Shown piece after piece: positions 7,492 to 16,471 of a stretch of DNA of 64,000 nucleotides; positions within the stretch are counted from its first letter, which is position 1, and every line of letters begins with the position of its first letter. The notes beneath the pieces were generated by a model that worked only from the letters and a program-made list of their open reading frames with translations, had not been told where the DNA came from and searched no databases. The position numbers and the translations under genes are program-made. The stretch spans positions 2,387,501 through 2,451,500 of the forward strand of contig NZ_LT627735.1 in the NCBI RefSeq assembly GCF_900101765.1. Reading direction: 5' to 3'. This stretch comes from Nonlabens sp. Hel1_33_55 (GTDB lineage: Bacteria; Bacteroidota; Bacteroidia; Flavobacteriales; Flavobacteriaceae).

Positions 7492-8625
7492 TTAATTATC
7501 AGTTTTGAGCTCATTAACGGTTTCCTTTGCTTCTTCTATTGCTTCATTTACGTTGTCTTGCTCTGTAATCTCTTTTACAAGGTAAACGTACACTGGGAAG
7601 TGATCGCTGTAACCACCTGTGAAAGTACTGCCTAGAAAGCTTCTGTAAGGATATCCTTTGTATTGGCCAGTTTTATTACTCATAAAACTTGGATTGTAAA
7701 TATGAGATTGCCAGTACTGGTAGCCGGTTTGATTGGCTTCAGTCAGCATAGGGTAAGTAAACATAATCTGGTCAAATACATTACCTGCATCTCTATAAAA
7801 TAAAGTGCTGTAACCATCCTTATGCATTTGCATGTATGGATTGTAGATCATCTGTGAACTTACATCTTCTCTATCCTTTTGGGCGTTGAGAATATCCTTG
7901 ACACTTTCATTAGTAGGATCATCATTTAAATCACCCATGACAAATATTTTAGACATTGAATCAATGCTGTGAAGACTATCAATGATTGTTTTGTTTAGTG
8001 CGGCTGCAGCATTACGCTTGCTACGGCTCTTTTGCTCACCACCACTTCTCGATGGCCAGTGATTCACAATAAAAGTCATTTTATCACCATTCAATTCACC
8101 AGTTACAACAATGGGGTCTCTTGTATAGATGCGATCACCATCAACTGGATCATAAATCAGTAGTTCCTTGTGAGTACTATTTAAAACTTTAAATTCTCTT
8201 TTCTTATATAAAAAGCCTGTATCAATACCGCGACGATCTGGTGAGTTGAAATGCTCAATTCCATAATCATATTCAAGAAGTAATGGATGATTGACAAGAT
8301 CTTCAAGCACTTTACGGTTTTCTATCTCGCAAACACCTAAGATAGTTGGCGCGGACTGTGATTTTTCTGCTCCTATCTTGCGAATTACTCTCGCCATGTT
8401 AGCCAACTTCTTTTGATATATCTCTTCTCGTATGCCTGGATCCATTTCCATCATAGGACTTGCCTCGTCATTAATGGTCGTGTCATCTTCGGTATCATAG
8501 AGGTTTTCCAGGTTGTAAAATGCTACGGTCTGAACCTTATATTGTTTTGCTTCTGCGGTTTGTGCTGTTCCCGCTTTCGCGAAAGCGAAATAAAACAAAA
8601 CACTGAAAATCAAATATTTATACAT
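7492..8625 (-). CDS. Secreted endonuclease/exonuclease/phosphatase family protein
   Basis: A 377-residue protein with an N-terminal signal sequence starting at MYKYLIFSVLF and probably cleaved near GTAQ. The EEP motifs are in order: VAFYNLENLYD, GVCEIENRK, NHWPSRSGG, MGDLNDDP and the terminal GGYSDHFPV, giving the Asn/Glu/Asp/His metal and catalytic residues. The frame continues 33 codons upstream, but the signal sequence and the -7 box at 8680-8687 favour the start at 8625. The dispersed palindrome encodes AFAKA within the signal peptide. It is divergent from the TonB receptor gene and paralogous to 13129-14121. Extracellular or periplasmic DNA or phosphoester cleavage is inferred. Confidence 0.88.
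   Translation of the reverse strand: MYKYLIFSVLFYFAFAKAGTAQTAEAKQYKVQTVAFYNLENLYDTEDDTTINDEASPMMEMDPGIREEIYQKKLANMARVIRKIGAEKSQSAPTILGVCEIENRKVLEDLVNHPLLLEYDYGIEHFNSPDRRGIDTGFLYKKREFKVLNSTHKELLIYDPVDGDRIYTRDPIVVTGELNGDKMTFIVNHWPSRSGGEQKSRSKRNAAAALNKTIIDSLHSIDSMSKIFVMGDLNDDPTNESVKDILNAQKDREDVSSQMIYNPYMQMHKDGYSTLFYRDAGNVFDQIMFTYPMLTEANQTGYQYWQSHIYNPSFMSNKTGQYKGYPYRSFLGSTFTGGYSDHFPVYVYLVKEITEQDNVNEAIEEAKETVNELKTDN
8572..8587. repeat. Dispersed palindrome, copy 4 (in the EEP signal peptide)
   Basis: Perfect core GCTTTCGCGAAAGC (8573-8586), read on the minus strand as Ala-Phe-Ala-Lys-Ala at the end of the signal sequence. Confidence 0.9.
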
Positions 8626-8679
8626 GGTAAAAGTTCTTCTAAGTTTATGTTTATGTAAAATTTTTAGCAAACGCCAAGC

Positions 8680-8687
8680 CAAAGGTA
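8680..8687 (-). promoter_or_regulatory. -7 promoter box of the first EEP gene
   Basis: TACCTTTG on the minus strand, an exact TAnnTTTG match, 54 bases before the start at 8625. It is back to back with the receptor promoter at 8708-8715. Confidence 0.55.
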
Positions 8688-8707
8688 CGTTAGCCAATAT
8701 AATTCTG

Positions 8708-8715
8708 TAGTTTTG
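8708..8715 (+). promoter_or_regulatory. -7 promoter box of the TonB receptor gene
   Basis: TAGTTTTG matches TAnnTTTG 38 bases upstream of the ATG at 8754. With 8680-8687 it forms a compact divergent promoter region. Confidence 0.55.
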
Positions 8716-8753
8716 CCCGACCATAGATAACGTTATAATAATATTAACAACGA

Positions 8754-11597
8754 ATGAATCAATTTTACTCTAGGCTTTTACTGGCTCTAATCATGCTTAT
8801 TTCCGCTTTAGGAATGGCGCAGGAGCTCCTTAAAGGTCGTGTCATTGACGAGACTACAGAAGAACCCATTCCTGGTGCGATTATAATCATAAGAGGTTCA
8901 AGCCTTCAAGCAACTACTGATGCACAGGGATATTTTATTTTTGAACAAGACCTTGAAGAAGGAGATCAAATGCTCATCATCGAGTCCAATGAATACCTTA
9001 CAAGGAACATACCGGTGGTTATCGTTACCGGCTCTACAGTGAACCTTGATCCTCTCTATCTTAAGGTGGATAATATACAGCAGGAACAAGCTCAAGGGAT
9101 TGTTTCCTTAACAGAAAACGATCTTGCAGACGATGATAATGCTGCAAATAATGTTTCTGGATTGTTACAGGCGACCAGAGATCAGTTTTTGAGAGCTGCT
9201 GCATTTGATTTTAGCGCGACATTTTTTAGACCTAGAGGTCTTAATAGTGAAGACGGTAAGATCTTGATCAACGGTCTTGAAATGAACAAGCAATTCTCAG
9301 GTAGACCACAATGGTCCAATTGGGGCGGCATCAATGACCTGCAGCGCAACCAGACCTTTACGATGGGTCTTGCACCCGCAGATGACACCTTTGGTGGTTA
9401 TGGTGGAGTTCAAAGTATTAATATGAGAGCTTCCCAGCAACGTGCTGGTTCCCAGATATCTTATGCATCTGCAAACAGAAGTTACCGCGCCCGTTTCATG
9501 GGAACTTACAAAAGTGGTTTGTTGAGTAGCGGTTGGGCATATGCCATTACAGCTTCCAGACGATCTGGTGAAGAAGGCTTTGTGGATGGAACCTTATATG
9601 ATGCCAATTCTTTGAGCATCAACGTAGAAAAGAAATTGAACGAGAATCACTCTTTAAATTTCACAGGAATATACGCATCAAATAGACGTGGTCGTAGAAC
9701 TGCTATTACTGATGAGATTAAAGATCTTAAAGGTATTGAGTATAATCCTTTCTGGGGAATACAGGATAACACACAGCGCAATTCTCGTATACGTGAGATT
9801 GATGAGCCTATCCTGATGTTAAACCACTATTGGAATATTTCTCCTAAAGTGGAGCTACAGACAAATGTTTCGTATCAATTCGGGAAGATTGGTAATACAA
9901 GAATTGATAATGGTGGGACAAGGTTAGCTATCCTAGATGGACAAAGTGCCTATATTGGTGGTGCTACAAACCCTAACCCTGATTACTACCAGAATCTTCC
10001 AAGTTTCTTCTTGAGAAACGGCACTGACCCTCAAAATCTAGCATCTGCATTTTTAGCAGAGCAGGAATTCATCAATGATGGACAACTAGACTGGCCACAA
10101 TTATATGATGCCAATAGAATTGTACGCAACGCTGGAGGGAATTCTATCTACATTATTCAAAATGATCGCATAGATGACAATCAAATACAAGCAAGTTCCA
10201 TTCTTACTGCAGATCTTGCTGACAATATATTGTTGACAGCTGGATTAAATTATCGTAATCTGAAAAGCGACAACTACGCAGAGGTTCAGGATCTACTAGG
10301 CGGTACTGGTTATTTAGATGTAGATTTCTTTGCAGAAGAGACGACTCAAATTACTCAGGATCTAGCAGCGCAATCTGACGTTAGAAATCCAAATCGCATT
10401 GCAACAGAAGGTGATCGTTATAAATATAATTATGTTATCGATGCTGATGTAGCGGGTGCCTTTGCACAAACCCAGTTTAAGACCAACAAGGTAGATTTCT
10501 ATATGGCTGGTAGTGTTACCAGAACTGAATATCAGCGTGATGGTAAATATGAAAACGGTAATTATTTAGGAAATCTATCTTTTGGTAAAAGTGAGAAAGT
10601 AGATTTCACAGATTTTGGTGTGAAAGGTGGAGCAACTTATAAAATTAATGGGTTAAACCTATTGAACTTCAATGCAGCCTATTTAACTAAAGCTCCTTAT
10701 ATAAGAAACACCTTTTCTAATGCCAGACAGAATAACGAAATCGTCGATGGTATTGAATCTAGCAAAAGCTATAGTCTTGATGCAGGATATATCTATCGCT
10801 CACCTATAGTGAAATTCCGTTTGACGGGTTATTACTTGAAGTTCGAAGATGAAAACGATCTAGGCTTCTATTTTACCGAAGATCTTACAGGATTACCTAG
10901 TGATGATGGTGCCGCATTTGTCCAAGAAGTATTGACAAATGTAGATCGTCGTAATGTAGGTGTTGAAATGGGTGTTGAATATCAAGTAACACCTACCATC
11001 AATTTGAAAGCTGCGGCAGCGGTTGGTCAAAACGTATATACCAACAACCCTAATCTATATCTCACCAGTGATGACTTTCCTGGACGTCAGCTCACCTTTG
11101 GTGACGGAACAACCAAACTGAAAAACTACCACGTGGCTGGCGGACCAGAAACAGCGATGCAAATAGGTTTTGAATACCGTGATCCAGAGTATTGGAACAT
11201 AGGTGTTACTGCAAACTATTTTGCAAATGCTTATTCAGACATAAGTAACCTACGTAGGTCAGACAATTTTGCCCTTGATTTTGATGGCCAGCCATTAACA
11301 GACTATGATGAAGATCTTGCAAAACAGTTATTGCAACAAGAGCAATTTGAAGATTATGCCTTAGTCAATGTGATAGGTGGAAAGTCGTGGAGAATTGACA
11401 ATAAGTATGTAGGCTTCTTTGCAACCATTAATAATGTATTTGATGTAGAGTACAAAACCGGTGGTTTTGAGCAATCTCGTAACTCCAACTTCCGTTCTGT
11501 GAGAGACGATAGCAACAACCCAACAGAGGTATTTGCGCCTCGATACTTCTTTGGTAATGGAACGACCTATTACCTCAACGTTTACCTAAGATTCTAA
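8754..11597 (+). CDS. TonB-dependent receptor with carboxypeptidase-regulatory-like domain
   Basis: A 947-residue outer-membrane receptor. A signal peptide (1-22, ending GMAQ) is followed by a CarboxypepD_reg-like beta-sandwich (about 25-105, GRVIDETTEEPIPGAII). Then comes a plug region (about 130-240, including FRPRGLNSEDGKILINGLEMN) and a long 22-strand-type barrel ending in the terminal aromatic LNVYLRF. It imports a substrate using TonB energy. The next gene is a DUF5689 lipoprotein 12 bases downstream, and EEP genes flank the pair on both sides. A nucleic-acid or phosphorus-related substrate is therefore an inference from context. Confidence 0.93.
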   Translation: MNQFYSRLLLALIMLISALGMAQELLKGRVIDETTEEPIPGAIIIIRGSSLQATTDAQGYFIFEQDLEEGDQMLIIESNEYLTRNIPVVIVTGSTVNLDPLYLKVDNIQQEQAQGIVSLTENDLADDDNAANNVSGLLQATRDQFLRAAAFDFSATFFRPRGLNSEDGKILINGLEMNKQFSGRPQWSNWGGINDLQRNQTFTMGLAPADDTFGGYGGVQSINMRASQQRAGSQISYASANRSYRARFMGTYKSGLLSSGWAYAITASRRSGEEGFVDGTLYDANSLSINVEKKLNENHSLNFTGIYASNRRGRRTAITDEIKDLKGIEYNPFWGIQDNTQRNSRIREIDEPILMLNHYWNISPKVELQTNVSYQFGKIGNTRIDNGGTRLAILDGQSAYIGGATNPNPDYYQNLPSFFLRNGTDPQNLASAFLAEQEFINDGQLDWPQLYDANRIVRNAGGNSIYIIQNDRIDDNQIQASSILTADLADNILLTAGLNYRNLKSDNYAEVQDLLGGTGYLDVDFFAEETTQITQDLAAQSDVRNPNRIATEGDRYKYNYVIDADVAGAFAQTQFKTNKVDFYMAGSVTRTEYQRDGKYENGNYLGNLSFGKSEKVDFTDFGVKGGATYKINGLNLLNFNAAYLTKAPYIRNTFSNARQNNEIVDGIESSKSYSLDAGYIYRSPIVKFRLTGYYLKFEDENDLGFYFTEDLTGLPSDDGAAFVQEVLTNVDRRNVGVEMGVEYQVTPTINLKAAAAVGQNVYTNNPNLYLTSDDFPGRQLTFGDGTTKLKNYHVAGGPETAMQIGFEYRDPEYWNIGVTANYFANAYSDISNLRRSDNFALDFDGQPLTDYDEDLAKQLLQQEQFEDYALVNVIGGKSWRIDNKYVGFFATINNVFDVEYKTGGFEQSRNSNFRSVRDDSNNPTEVFAPRYFFGNGTTYYLNVYLRF

Positions 11598-11609
11598 AAA
11601 ATAGCTATA

Positions 11610-13055
11610 ATGAAATTTATAAATAACAGAGAAATGAAAAATTTAAACAACCTCTTTGCTTTGCTAGCAGTAGTTACCTTCACTTTTTCCTGTGTGGAAG
11701 ACGATGATTTTGCAGTACCAGACACCAGTCAGGTAGTTATTGATGCACCAGCGGGAACCATCAATCTTCAAGCGATAGTTAATCAATACGAATCCACATT
11801 TGGTGGTAACGATCCTGAGCCTATTACATTTGATGAGAACGCAGGTTTTGTGGAAGGATATGTAATCTCCAGCGATGAAGGAGGAAACTTCTTCAAGGAA
11901 CTTGTTATACAAAATGCTCCAGAAAGTCCTACAGTTGGAGTAAACGTACAAATAGATGTGACTCCGCTTTTTACAAGATTTGAATTTGGTAGAAGAGTTT
12001 ATGTGAAGTTGGACGGACTAACTTTAGGAGAATCCAATGGTGTTTACACGTTAGGTATAGGCGAGGATCTAGATAGAATTCAGGCTTCAAGAGTTGATGA
12101 GTATATACTACGTGATGAAGAAACTGTAGCGATTGTACCTAAACAAATTTTACTTTCTGAAATTAATGACTCGCAAGAAAATCAATGGGTAAGAGTGAGC
12201 AATGTTCAATTTCTGGATTCAGAATTAGGAAAGACATTTGCTTCAGAGCAAGGCGATACTTTTGACGGTGACAGACTTATACAAACTTGTGATGACTTCT
12301 TTGCAGCTCCGGTCGTTTTCCAAACCTCAACTTTTGCTGATTTTAAAACTTTGAGAGTTCCTAATGGTAGCGGTTCTATTGATGCGATTGTCTCTAGAGA
12401 CTTTGCAGATGATTTCTTCGTTTTGAATACTAATAGTCCAGAGAATTTCAACTTTGATCCAAATGTAAGATGTGAGTTTGACGTAGTTTCTTGTGGGACC
12501 GTAAATGGACCAGGAGCGAATAGCATACTTAATCAAGACTTTAATTCTGGAATCAACAACACAGCTACCATGCCGGCAGGTTGGACCAATTATGTTGAAG
12601 AAGGAACCGTAAGATGGAAAACCTACTTTGATGGTGATAGAAATAGCCCAGCAACTAGAGCCACGAACTTTAATAGCGGTGATGATACTTCCATAGCGTG
12701 GTTGATTACTCCACAAATTAATTTTGATGCTCAAGATGGAGAGGTATTGAACTTCTTTACCTCAAATGATTTTGCAGATGCTTCTACTCTTGAGGTTCTT
12801 TTCTCTAACGATTGGGATGGTACGCCAGCTGGTGTTGAAACTGCAACCTGGAGCCCATTAGCAGACGCGAGAGTTGTTCCTAATAGTGAATTTTTTAGAA
12901 ACTTTGTATCCTCAGGTAATGTCTCACTAGAATGTGTAGACGGTACGGGATCCATTGCTTTTAAATTTACAGGTAGTGAAGCTGATGGTGGCGGTACCGG
13001 TGGCGCAACTAATGGTGGTTACCAATTGGATGATGTAACTATTACAAGCAACTAG
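11610..13055 (+). CDS. DUF5689 / choice-of-anchor J lipoprotein
   Basis: A 481-residue surface-type lipoprotein. Two ATGs are possible: 11610, or 11634, which gives the cleaner signal MKNLNNLFALLAVVTF with lipobox FSC. A DUF5689-like region (about 40-290; INLQAIVNQY and FVEGYVISSDEGGNFFKELVIQN) resembles an OB-fold extension. The C-terminal part (about 300-480) has the choice-of-anchor J pattern (LNQDFNSG, MPAGWTNY, AWLITPQINF) and ends YQLDDVTI. It is paired with the TonB receptor 12 bases upstream as a likely outer-surface partner, analogous to SusD-type lipoproteins though not homologous to them. Confidence 0.82.
   Translation: MKFINNREMKNLNNLFALLAVVTFTFSCVEDDDFAVPDTSQVVIDAPAGTINLQAIVNQYESTFGGNDPEPITFDENAGFVEGYVISSDEGGNFFKELVIQNAPESPTVGVNVQIDVTPLFTRFEFGRRVYVKLDGLTLGESNGVYTLGIGEDLDRIQASRVDEYILRDEETVAIVPKQILLSEINDSQENQWVRVSNVQFLDSELGKTFASEQGDTFDGDRLIQTCDDFFAAPVVFQTSTFADFKTLRVPNGSGSIDAIVSRDFADDFFVLNTNSPENFNFDPNVRCEFDVVSCGTVNGPGANSILNQDFNSGINNTATMPAGWTNYVEEGTVRWKTYFDGDRNSPATRATNFNSGDDTSIAWLITPQINFDAQDGEVLNFFTSNDFADASTLEVLFSNDWDGTPAGVETATWSPLADARVVPNSEFFRNFVSSGNVSLECVDGTGSIAFKFTGSEADGGGTGGATNGGYQLDDVTITSN
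11664..11700 (+). promoter_or_regulatory. Lipobox coding region deciding the DUF5689 start
   Basis: The hydrophobic run and FSC lipobox of the DUF5689 lipoprotein fall here. Measured from the ATG at 11634 the signal is about 20 residues, a normal length; from 11610 it carries 8 extra residues. This favours 11634 but does not exclude 11610. Confidence 0.4.
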
Positions 13056-13068
13056 GATGAGATAAATA

Positions 13069-13086
13069 ACGCTTTCGCGAAAGCGT
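13069..13086. repeat. Dispersed palindrome, copy 5 (intergenic)
   Basis: Perfect core (13071-13084) extended to 18 bp by A/T, 14 bases after the DUF5689 gene stop and just before the terminator hairpin. Confidence 0.9.
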
Positions 13087-13096
13087 AACTAAACAC

Positions 13097-13130
13097 AAAA
13101 ACCACTGCTTCAAAAGGCAGTGGTTTTTTT
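13097..13130. terminator. Bidirectional terminator
   Basis: AAAAACCACTGC pairs with GCAGTGGTTTTT around an 8-nt loop. A/T tracts on both sides serve the convergent genes ending at 13055 and 13129. Confidence 0.8.
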
Positions 13131-14121
13131 AATATAATTGATTGCGCCTTAATACGGCATACACCGGAAAATGGTCGCTGTAACCACCAGCATATCTTCC
13201 ACCGGCAAAGGTTCTGGCAGGTTGACCACGGTATTTCCCTTTCCACTGTCGTAACATGATATCGTCAAAAATATCCGCTTTGTGCACATACAGATCTCCC
13301 GGAATATCATTGTACAAATTCTCACTTACCATAATCTGATCAAAAAGATTCCATTTAAAACGGTGATTCAATGAACCACGATGGAAGTTCTTCAACGGTG
13401 CCGTGATGTTATCAAAGCCATAGGGCAAAATTCCCTTTTTGATACTGTCATTTTCAGGATCATCGTTAAAATCGCCCATGATCATGATAAAAGTATTGTC
13501 CTTTTCAAGTCGTTTGGTACGGTTGCCATCTACATCAATTTGCTCAATATGTTTCAATAACGTTTGAGCCGCAAGAGCTCTCTTATATTCTGTGGTTCCA
13601 GATCCATCACGCCTAGATGGCCAGTGATTGACATAGATATGCAGCATAGTACCGGCGAGTTTACCTTTTACATAAAGAATATCCCGTGTAGTATCGCGCA
13701 CGCCTTGATCATTATGGATAAGTAGCGATAACGGCTTTGACTCGAGAAGTTCGAACACATCAGCGCGATAAAGTAAGGCTACATCAATACCACGCTCATC
13801 AGGACTGTTGAAGTGGACGTATTTGTAGTCATGATTTTTAAGTTTGGGTTGATTGACAAGATCATTAAGAACCTTTTTGTTTTCCACCTCAGCAACGCCC
13901 AAAACTGCAGGTAGCTTGCCTGTAAAGTCTGCACCTATCTGGCTAATAGCGTCACTAATCTTTTGCAGTTTTTTAAAATATCGAGTTTCGTTCCATTCGT
14001 TTCTACCCAATGCGGTAAAATCATCATCGAGAATATGTTTGTCATTTTGGTAATCAAATAGATTCTCCAGATTGTAAAATGCTACGGTGTACTGTTCAAA
14101 GGCTTGTGATGGTATGCTCAA
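13129..14121 (-). CDS. Endonuclease/exonuclease/phosphatase family protein (second copy)
   Basis: About 330 residues from a TTG start (MSIPSQAFEQYTVAFYN), or 353 from the ATG at 14190. The TTG is preferred because a -7 box TAGCTTTG lies at 14139-14146, inside the longer frame. EEP motifs are complete: VAFYNLENLFD, GVAEVENKK, NHWPSRRDG, MGDFNDDPEND and GGYSDHFPV. It is a paralogue of 7492-8625 but has no recognisable signal peptide from either start, so its location may differ. It is convergent with the DUF5689 lipoprotein gene and divergent from the hydrolase. Confidence 0.82.
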   Translation of the reverse strand: MSIPSQAFEQYTVAFYNLENLFDYQNDKHILDDDFTALGRNEWNETRYFKKLQKISDAISQIGADFTGKLPAVLGVAEVENKKVLNDLVNQPKLKNHDYKYVHFNSPDERGIDVALLYRADVFELLESKPLSLLIHNDQGVRDTTRDILYVKGKLAGTMLHIYVNHWPSRRDGSGTTEYKRALAAQTLLKHIEQIDVDGNRTKRLEKDNTFIMIMGDFNDDPENDSIKKGILPYGFDNITAPLKNFHRGSLNHRFKWNLFDQIMVSENLYNDIPGDLYVHKADIFDDIMLRQWKGKYRGQPARTFAGGRYAGGYSDHFPVYAVLRRNQLY

Positions 14122-14138
14122 AAAATGTTCTTTAAAAT

Positions 14139-14146
14139 CAAAGCTA
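14139..14146 (-). promoter_or_regulatory. -7 promoter box of the second EEP gene
   Basis: TAGCTTTG on the minus strand matches TAnnTTTG and lies 17 bases before the proposed TTG start at 14121. Confidence 0.5.
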
Positions 14147-14189
14147 CGGATTATGATTGAAGAGCCACAAGCTTCAGAATAAACCCACA

Positions 14190-14197
14190 TATCTTTG
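14190..14197 (+). promoter_or_regulatory. -7 promoter box of the hydrolase gene
   Basis: TATCTTTG ends 4 bases before the ATG at 14202, so the transcript would be leaderless or nearly so. It also argues against the upstream ATG at 14157. Confidence 0.6.
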
Positions 14198-14201
14198 CAG
14201 C

Positions 14202-14957
14202 ATGGATCCCAAGAATCTACTTTCTTACCAATTACTGCCTAAAAACGCACCAACCATCCTTTTTCTTCATGGGTTTTTGGGAAGCGCTGCTCAATGGGAT
14301 CCTATAATTGATCACTACAAAAAGTCCTTTCAGATCTTGCTTTTAGAGCTTCCTAATCATGGTGCCAATGAGTGCGAGACTTCTTACTCGATCGAGGATT
14401 TGGCTACTGATATCAATATGGTTTTAATGCAATGCGGCATCAAGGCAGTTCACTTTGTAGGTCACAGTATGGGCGGTTATGTGGGTTGCGCTTTCGCGAA
14501 AGCGTACTCAGACAAACTTCTTTCACTTACTCTAATCAATAGTTGTGCGACCGCAGATGCTACAGACAGGCAAAAGCAACGTAACAGAGCTTTGAAGTTA
14601 GTTGAGAAATATCCCAAGGCCTTTACTAGCATGGCTATAACCAACCTTTTTACATCTGTTGAAAGAGAACATTTTACTACTGAAATCGAGCTAATGAAAT
14701 CTCAGGCAATGCATATGTCAACATCTGGGATAAGCAACGCCATCAAAGCTATGCGGGATCGAGCGTCGCAATTGAACGCGCTTAAAAATGCAGGATTTCC
14801 TATTCAATACATTTACGGTTCTCGCGATGAAGTCATCTCTAAGGAAGTAATTGAAGAAGAAATTGAACTTTTAAATGTAGAATTTGCCGAGCTTGATTCT
14901 GGTCACATGAGTTTGATCACCCATCCAAATAAAATCGTTGAACTGCACTTTATCTAA
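14202..14957 (+). CDS. Alpha/beta hydrolase
   Basis: A 251-residue cytoplasmic hydrolase, YbfF/esterase-like. The oxyanion motif HGFLGS is at 23-28. The nucleophile elbow GHSMGG has Ser89. The acid lies in GSRDEV and the catalytic His in SGHMS near the C-terminus. The substrate is unknown. The start is set by the -7 box at 14190-14197; the frame is open from an ATG at 14157. The dispersed palindrome encodes AFAKA at 97-101, in the helix right after the nucleophile, where relatives often have a similar Ala-Phe-rich helix, so the repeat is part of the fold. Confidence 0.88.
   Translation: MDPKNLLSYQLLPKNAPTILFLHGFLGSAAQWDPIIDHYKKSFQILLLELPNHGANECETSYSIEDLATDINMVLMQCGIKAVHFVGHSMGGYVGCAFAKAYSDKLLSLTLINSCATADATDRQKQRNRALKLVEKYPKAFTSMAITNLFTSVEREHFTTEIELMKSQAMHMSTSGISNAIKAMRDRASQLNALKNAGFPIQYIYGSRDEVISKEVIEEEIELLNVEFAELDSGHMSLITHPNKIVELHFI
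14490..14503. repeat. Dispersed palindrome, copy 6 (inside the hydrolase)
   Basis: Perfect core GCTTTCGCGAAAGC read as Ala-Phe-Ala-Lys-Ala in the helix after the catalytic serine. Confidence 0.9.
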
Positions 14958-15051
14958 AAAGTTTTACGTTAATCGTTGATTTGTGAATAACTTTTTATAA
15001 ATTTAACAATCCTTTTCATACTGAATAGCGTATAGAACAAAATTTTATAGC

Positions 15052-15303
15052 ATGCGAAACCCCTTAAAACGCCTGGCTTGCTCAATCACCGGGCACCAAA
15101 TGGAAATATCCCACGTCGTCAACGATCGCGTGAATGAAATGTGCTGCAAAAAGTGCAACAAGCAAGTTACCAACAATATTTATGGTGAAACGGTTCCCCT
15201 AAATGATCTTTATACACGTATCAACAGATCGCTGGGACAACTTGCCCGCAAGAAGCAACAACAACGTCCGCGAGTTGCCATTTCAAAAGCAAAAGCCGCT
15301 TAA
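15052..15303 (+). CDS. Small Cys/His protein, zinc-ribbon-like
   Basis: An 83-residue protein. It has a Cys near residue 10 and a His at 15 (ACSITGHQ), then CCKKCNKQ at about 31-38, so a CxxxxH...CxxC arrangement could bind one zinc ion. The C-terminal 30 residues are basic (LARKKQQQRPR). The N-terminal part resembles the DUF1660-type pattern, but this is not certain. Its stop codon overlaps that of thiL on the opposite strand. Function unknown; nucleic acid binding is only a guess from charge. Confidence 0.65.
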   Translation: MRNPLKRLACSITGHQMEISHVVNDRVNEMCCKKCNKQVTNNIYGETVPLNDLYTRINRSLGQLARKKQQQRPRVAISKAKAA

Positions 15304-16343
15304 TTATCAAAACTATTCCAGCCCATTGCCTTTATGGCAACCTGCTGACCTCCGCGAGTAACTAAATGTATACCATCACTTTGCGGCAACACATGACCAA
15401 TTATTGACAAATTCGGGTTTGCTTTGATTTTAGGGAAATCTTCCTGCTTTACAGTAAATAGCAATTCATAGTCTTCACCACCGCTCAAAGCTACTGTGGT
15501 ACTATCTAGATCAAATTCTTCACAAGAACTAATTACCGTAGGATCCAGCGGGATCTTTTCCTCATACAACTTCATCCCAACTCCAGACTGCTTACATAAG
15601 TGAATCACTTCAGAACTTAATCCATCAGATACATCGATCATACTGGTTGGCATGACTTCTAATTCTTCCAATAATTTAGGGATGTCTTTTCTAGCTTCTG
15701 GCTTTAACTGGCGTTCTATCAAATAGCTATATGCTTCAATATCTGGTTGACTGTTTGGGTTTGCCTTGAAAACCGCTTTTTCTCGTTCCAGAATCTGCAA
15801 TCCCATATAAGCCGCACCTACATCACCAGAAACCACCAGCAAGTCTCCATCGCTAGCTCCAGATCTATAAACGACCTTTTCTTTTTCCTGCTCGCCCAGC
15901 GCAGTGACTGAAATGATCAAGCCGCTAGTACTCGCGGTCGTATCACCACCTATAAGATCAACCCCATAATTCTTACAGGCCATCGCTATTCCTTCATACA
16001 ATTCTTCTACAGCCTCTACGGGAAACCGGTTGGAAATGGCTATGGAAACGGTGACTTGTGTCGCAATGGCATTCATCGCATACACATCTGACAGATTGAC
16101 CATGATTGATTTGTATCCCAAATGCTTGAGAGGCACATAACTCAAATCAAAATGAATTCCCTCAACCAGCATGTCAGTTGTCACAATCGTATGGTGATCG
16201 TGCTTGATCACGGCAGCATCATCGCCTATGGCCTTGATGGTTCCTTTGTTTTGGATAGCAAAACCTTGCGTTATATGTTCTATCAAACCGAATTCGCCCA
16301 GTTGCTCAATCGGTGTTCTTAGTGGATTTTTATCTTCAATCAT
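15300..16343 (-). CDS. thiL: Thiamine-monophosphate kinase
   Basis: A 347-residue enzyme that phosphorylates TMP to TPP, the last step of thiamine cofactor synthesis. Seen: the N-terminal GEFGLIEHI, the GDDAAVI Mg/ATP motif, the VTTDMLVEGIHFD block, NLSDVYAMNA, GGDTTAS and the C-terminal LSGGEDYELLF. These are in the family order and the length is normal. A -7 box at 16348-16355 almost touches the ATG. The TPP riboswitch at the left edge serves a different transcript. The gene ends tail to tail over the neighbouring small gene, sharing the bases TTAA. Confidence 0.96.
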   Translation of the reverse strand: MIEDKNPLRTPIEQLGEFGLIEHITQGFAIQNKGTIKAIGDDAAVIKHDHHTIVTTDMLVEGIHFDLSYVPLKHLGYKSIMVNLSDVYAMNAIATQVTVSIAISNRFPVEAVEELYEGIAMACKNYGVDLIGGDTTASTSGLIISVTALGEQEKEKVVYRSGASDGDLLVVSGDVGAAYMGLQILEREKAVFKANPNSQPDIEAYSYLIERQLKPEARKDIPKLLEELEVMPTSMIDVSDGLSSEVIHLCKQSGVGMKLYEEKIPLDPTVISSCEEFDLDSTTVALSGGEDYELLFTVKQEDFPKIKANPNLSIIGHVLPQSDGIHLVTRGGQQVAIKAMGWNSFDN

Positions 16344-16347
16344 GCTA

Positions 16348-16355
16348 CAAAATTA
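16348..16355 (-). promoter_or_regulatory. -7 promoter box of thiL
   Basis: TAATTTTG on the minus strand ends 4 bases before the thiL ATG, implying a leaderless or near-leaderless mRNA. Confidence 0.6.
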
Positions 16356-16471
16356 CGATTATGAACAGTCACCCACTAATCATACCCAACTATCCTTTAT
16401 AGGCATAGACTTTGCACATACTACCATATGAGATTAACATTACATCCTAGCGTTTGCCGCTGCTTGTATTG

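Noticed and set aside
13069..13086. Palindrome copies as simple terminators
   Set aside because: No T-run follows most copies, about half lie inside genes, and here a separate normal terminator stands beside the copy.
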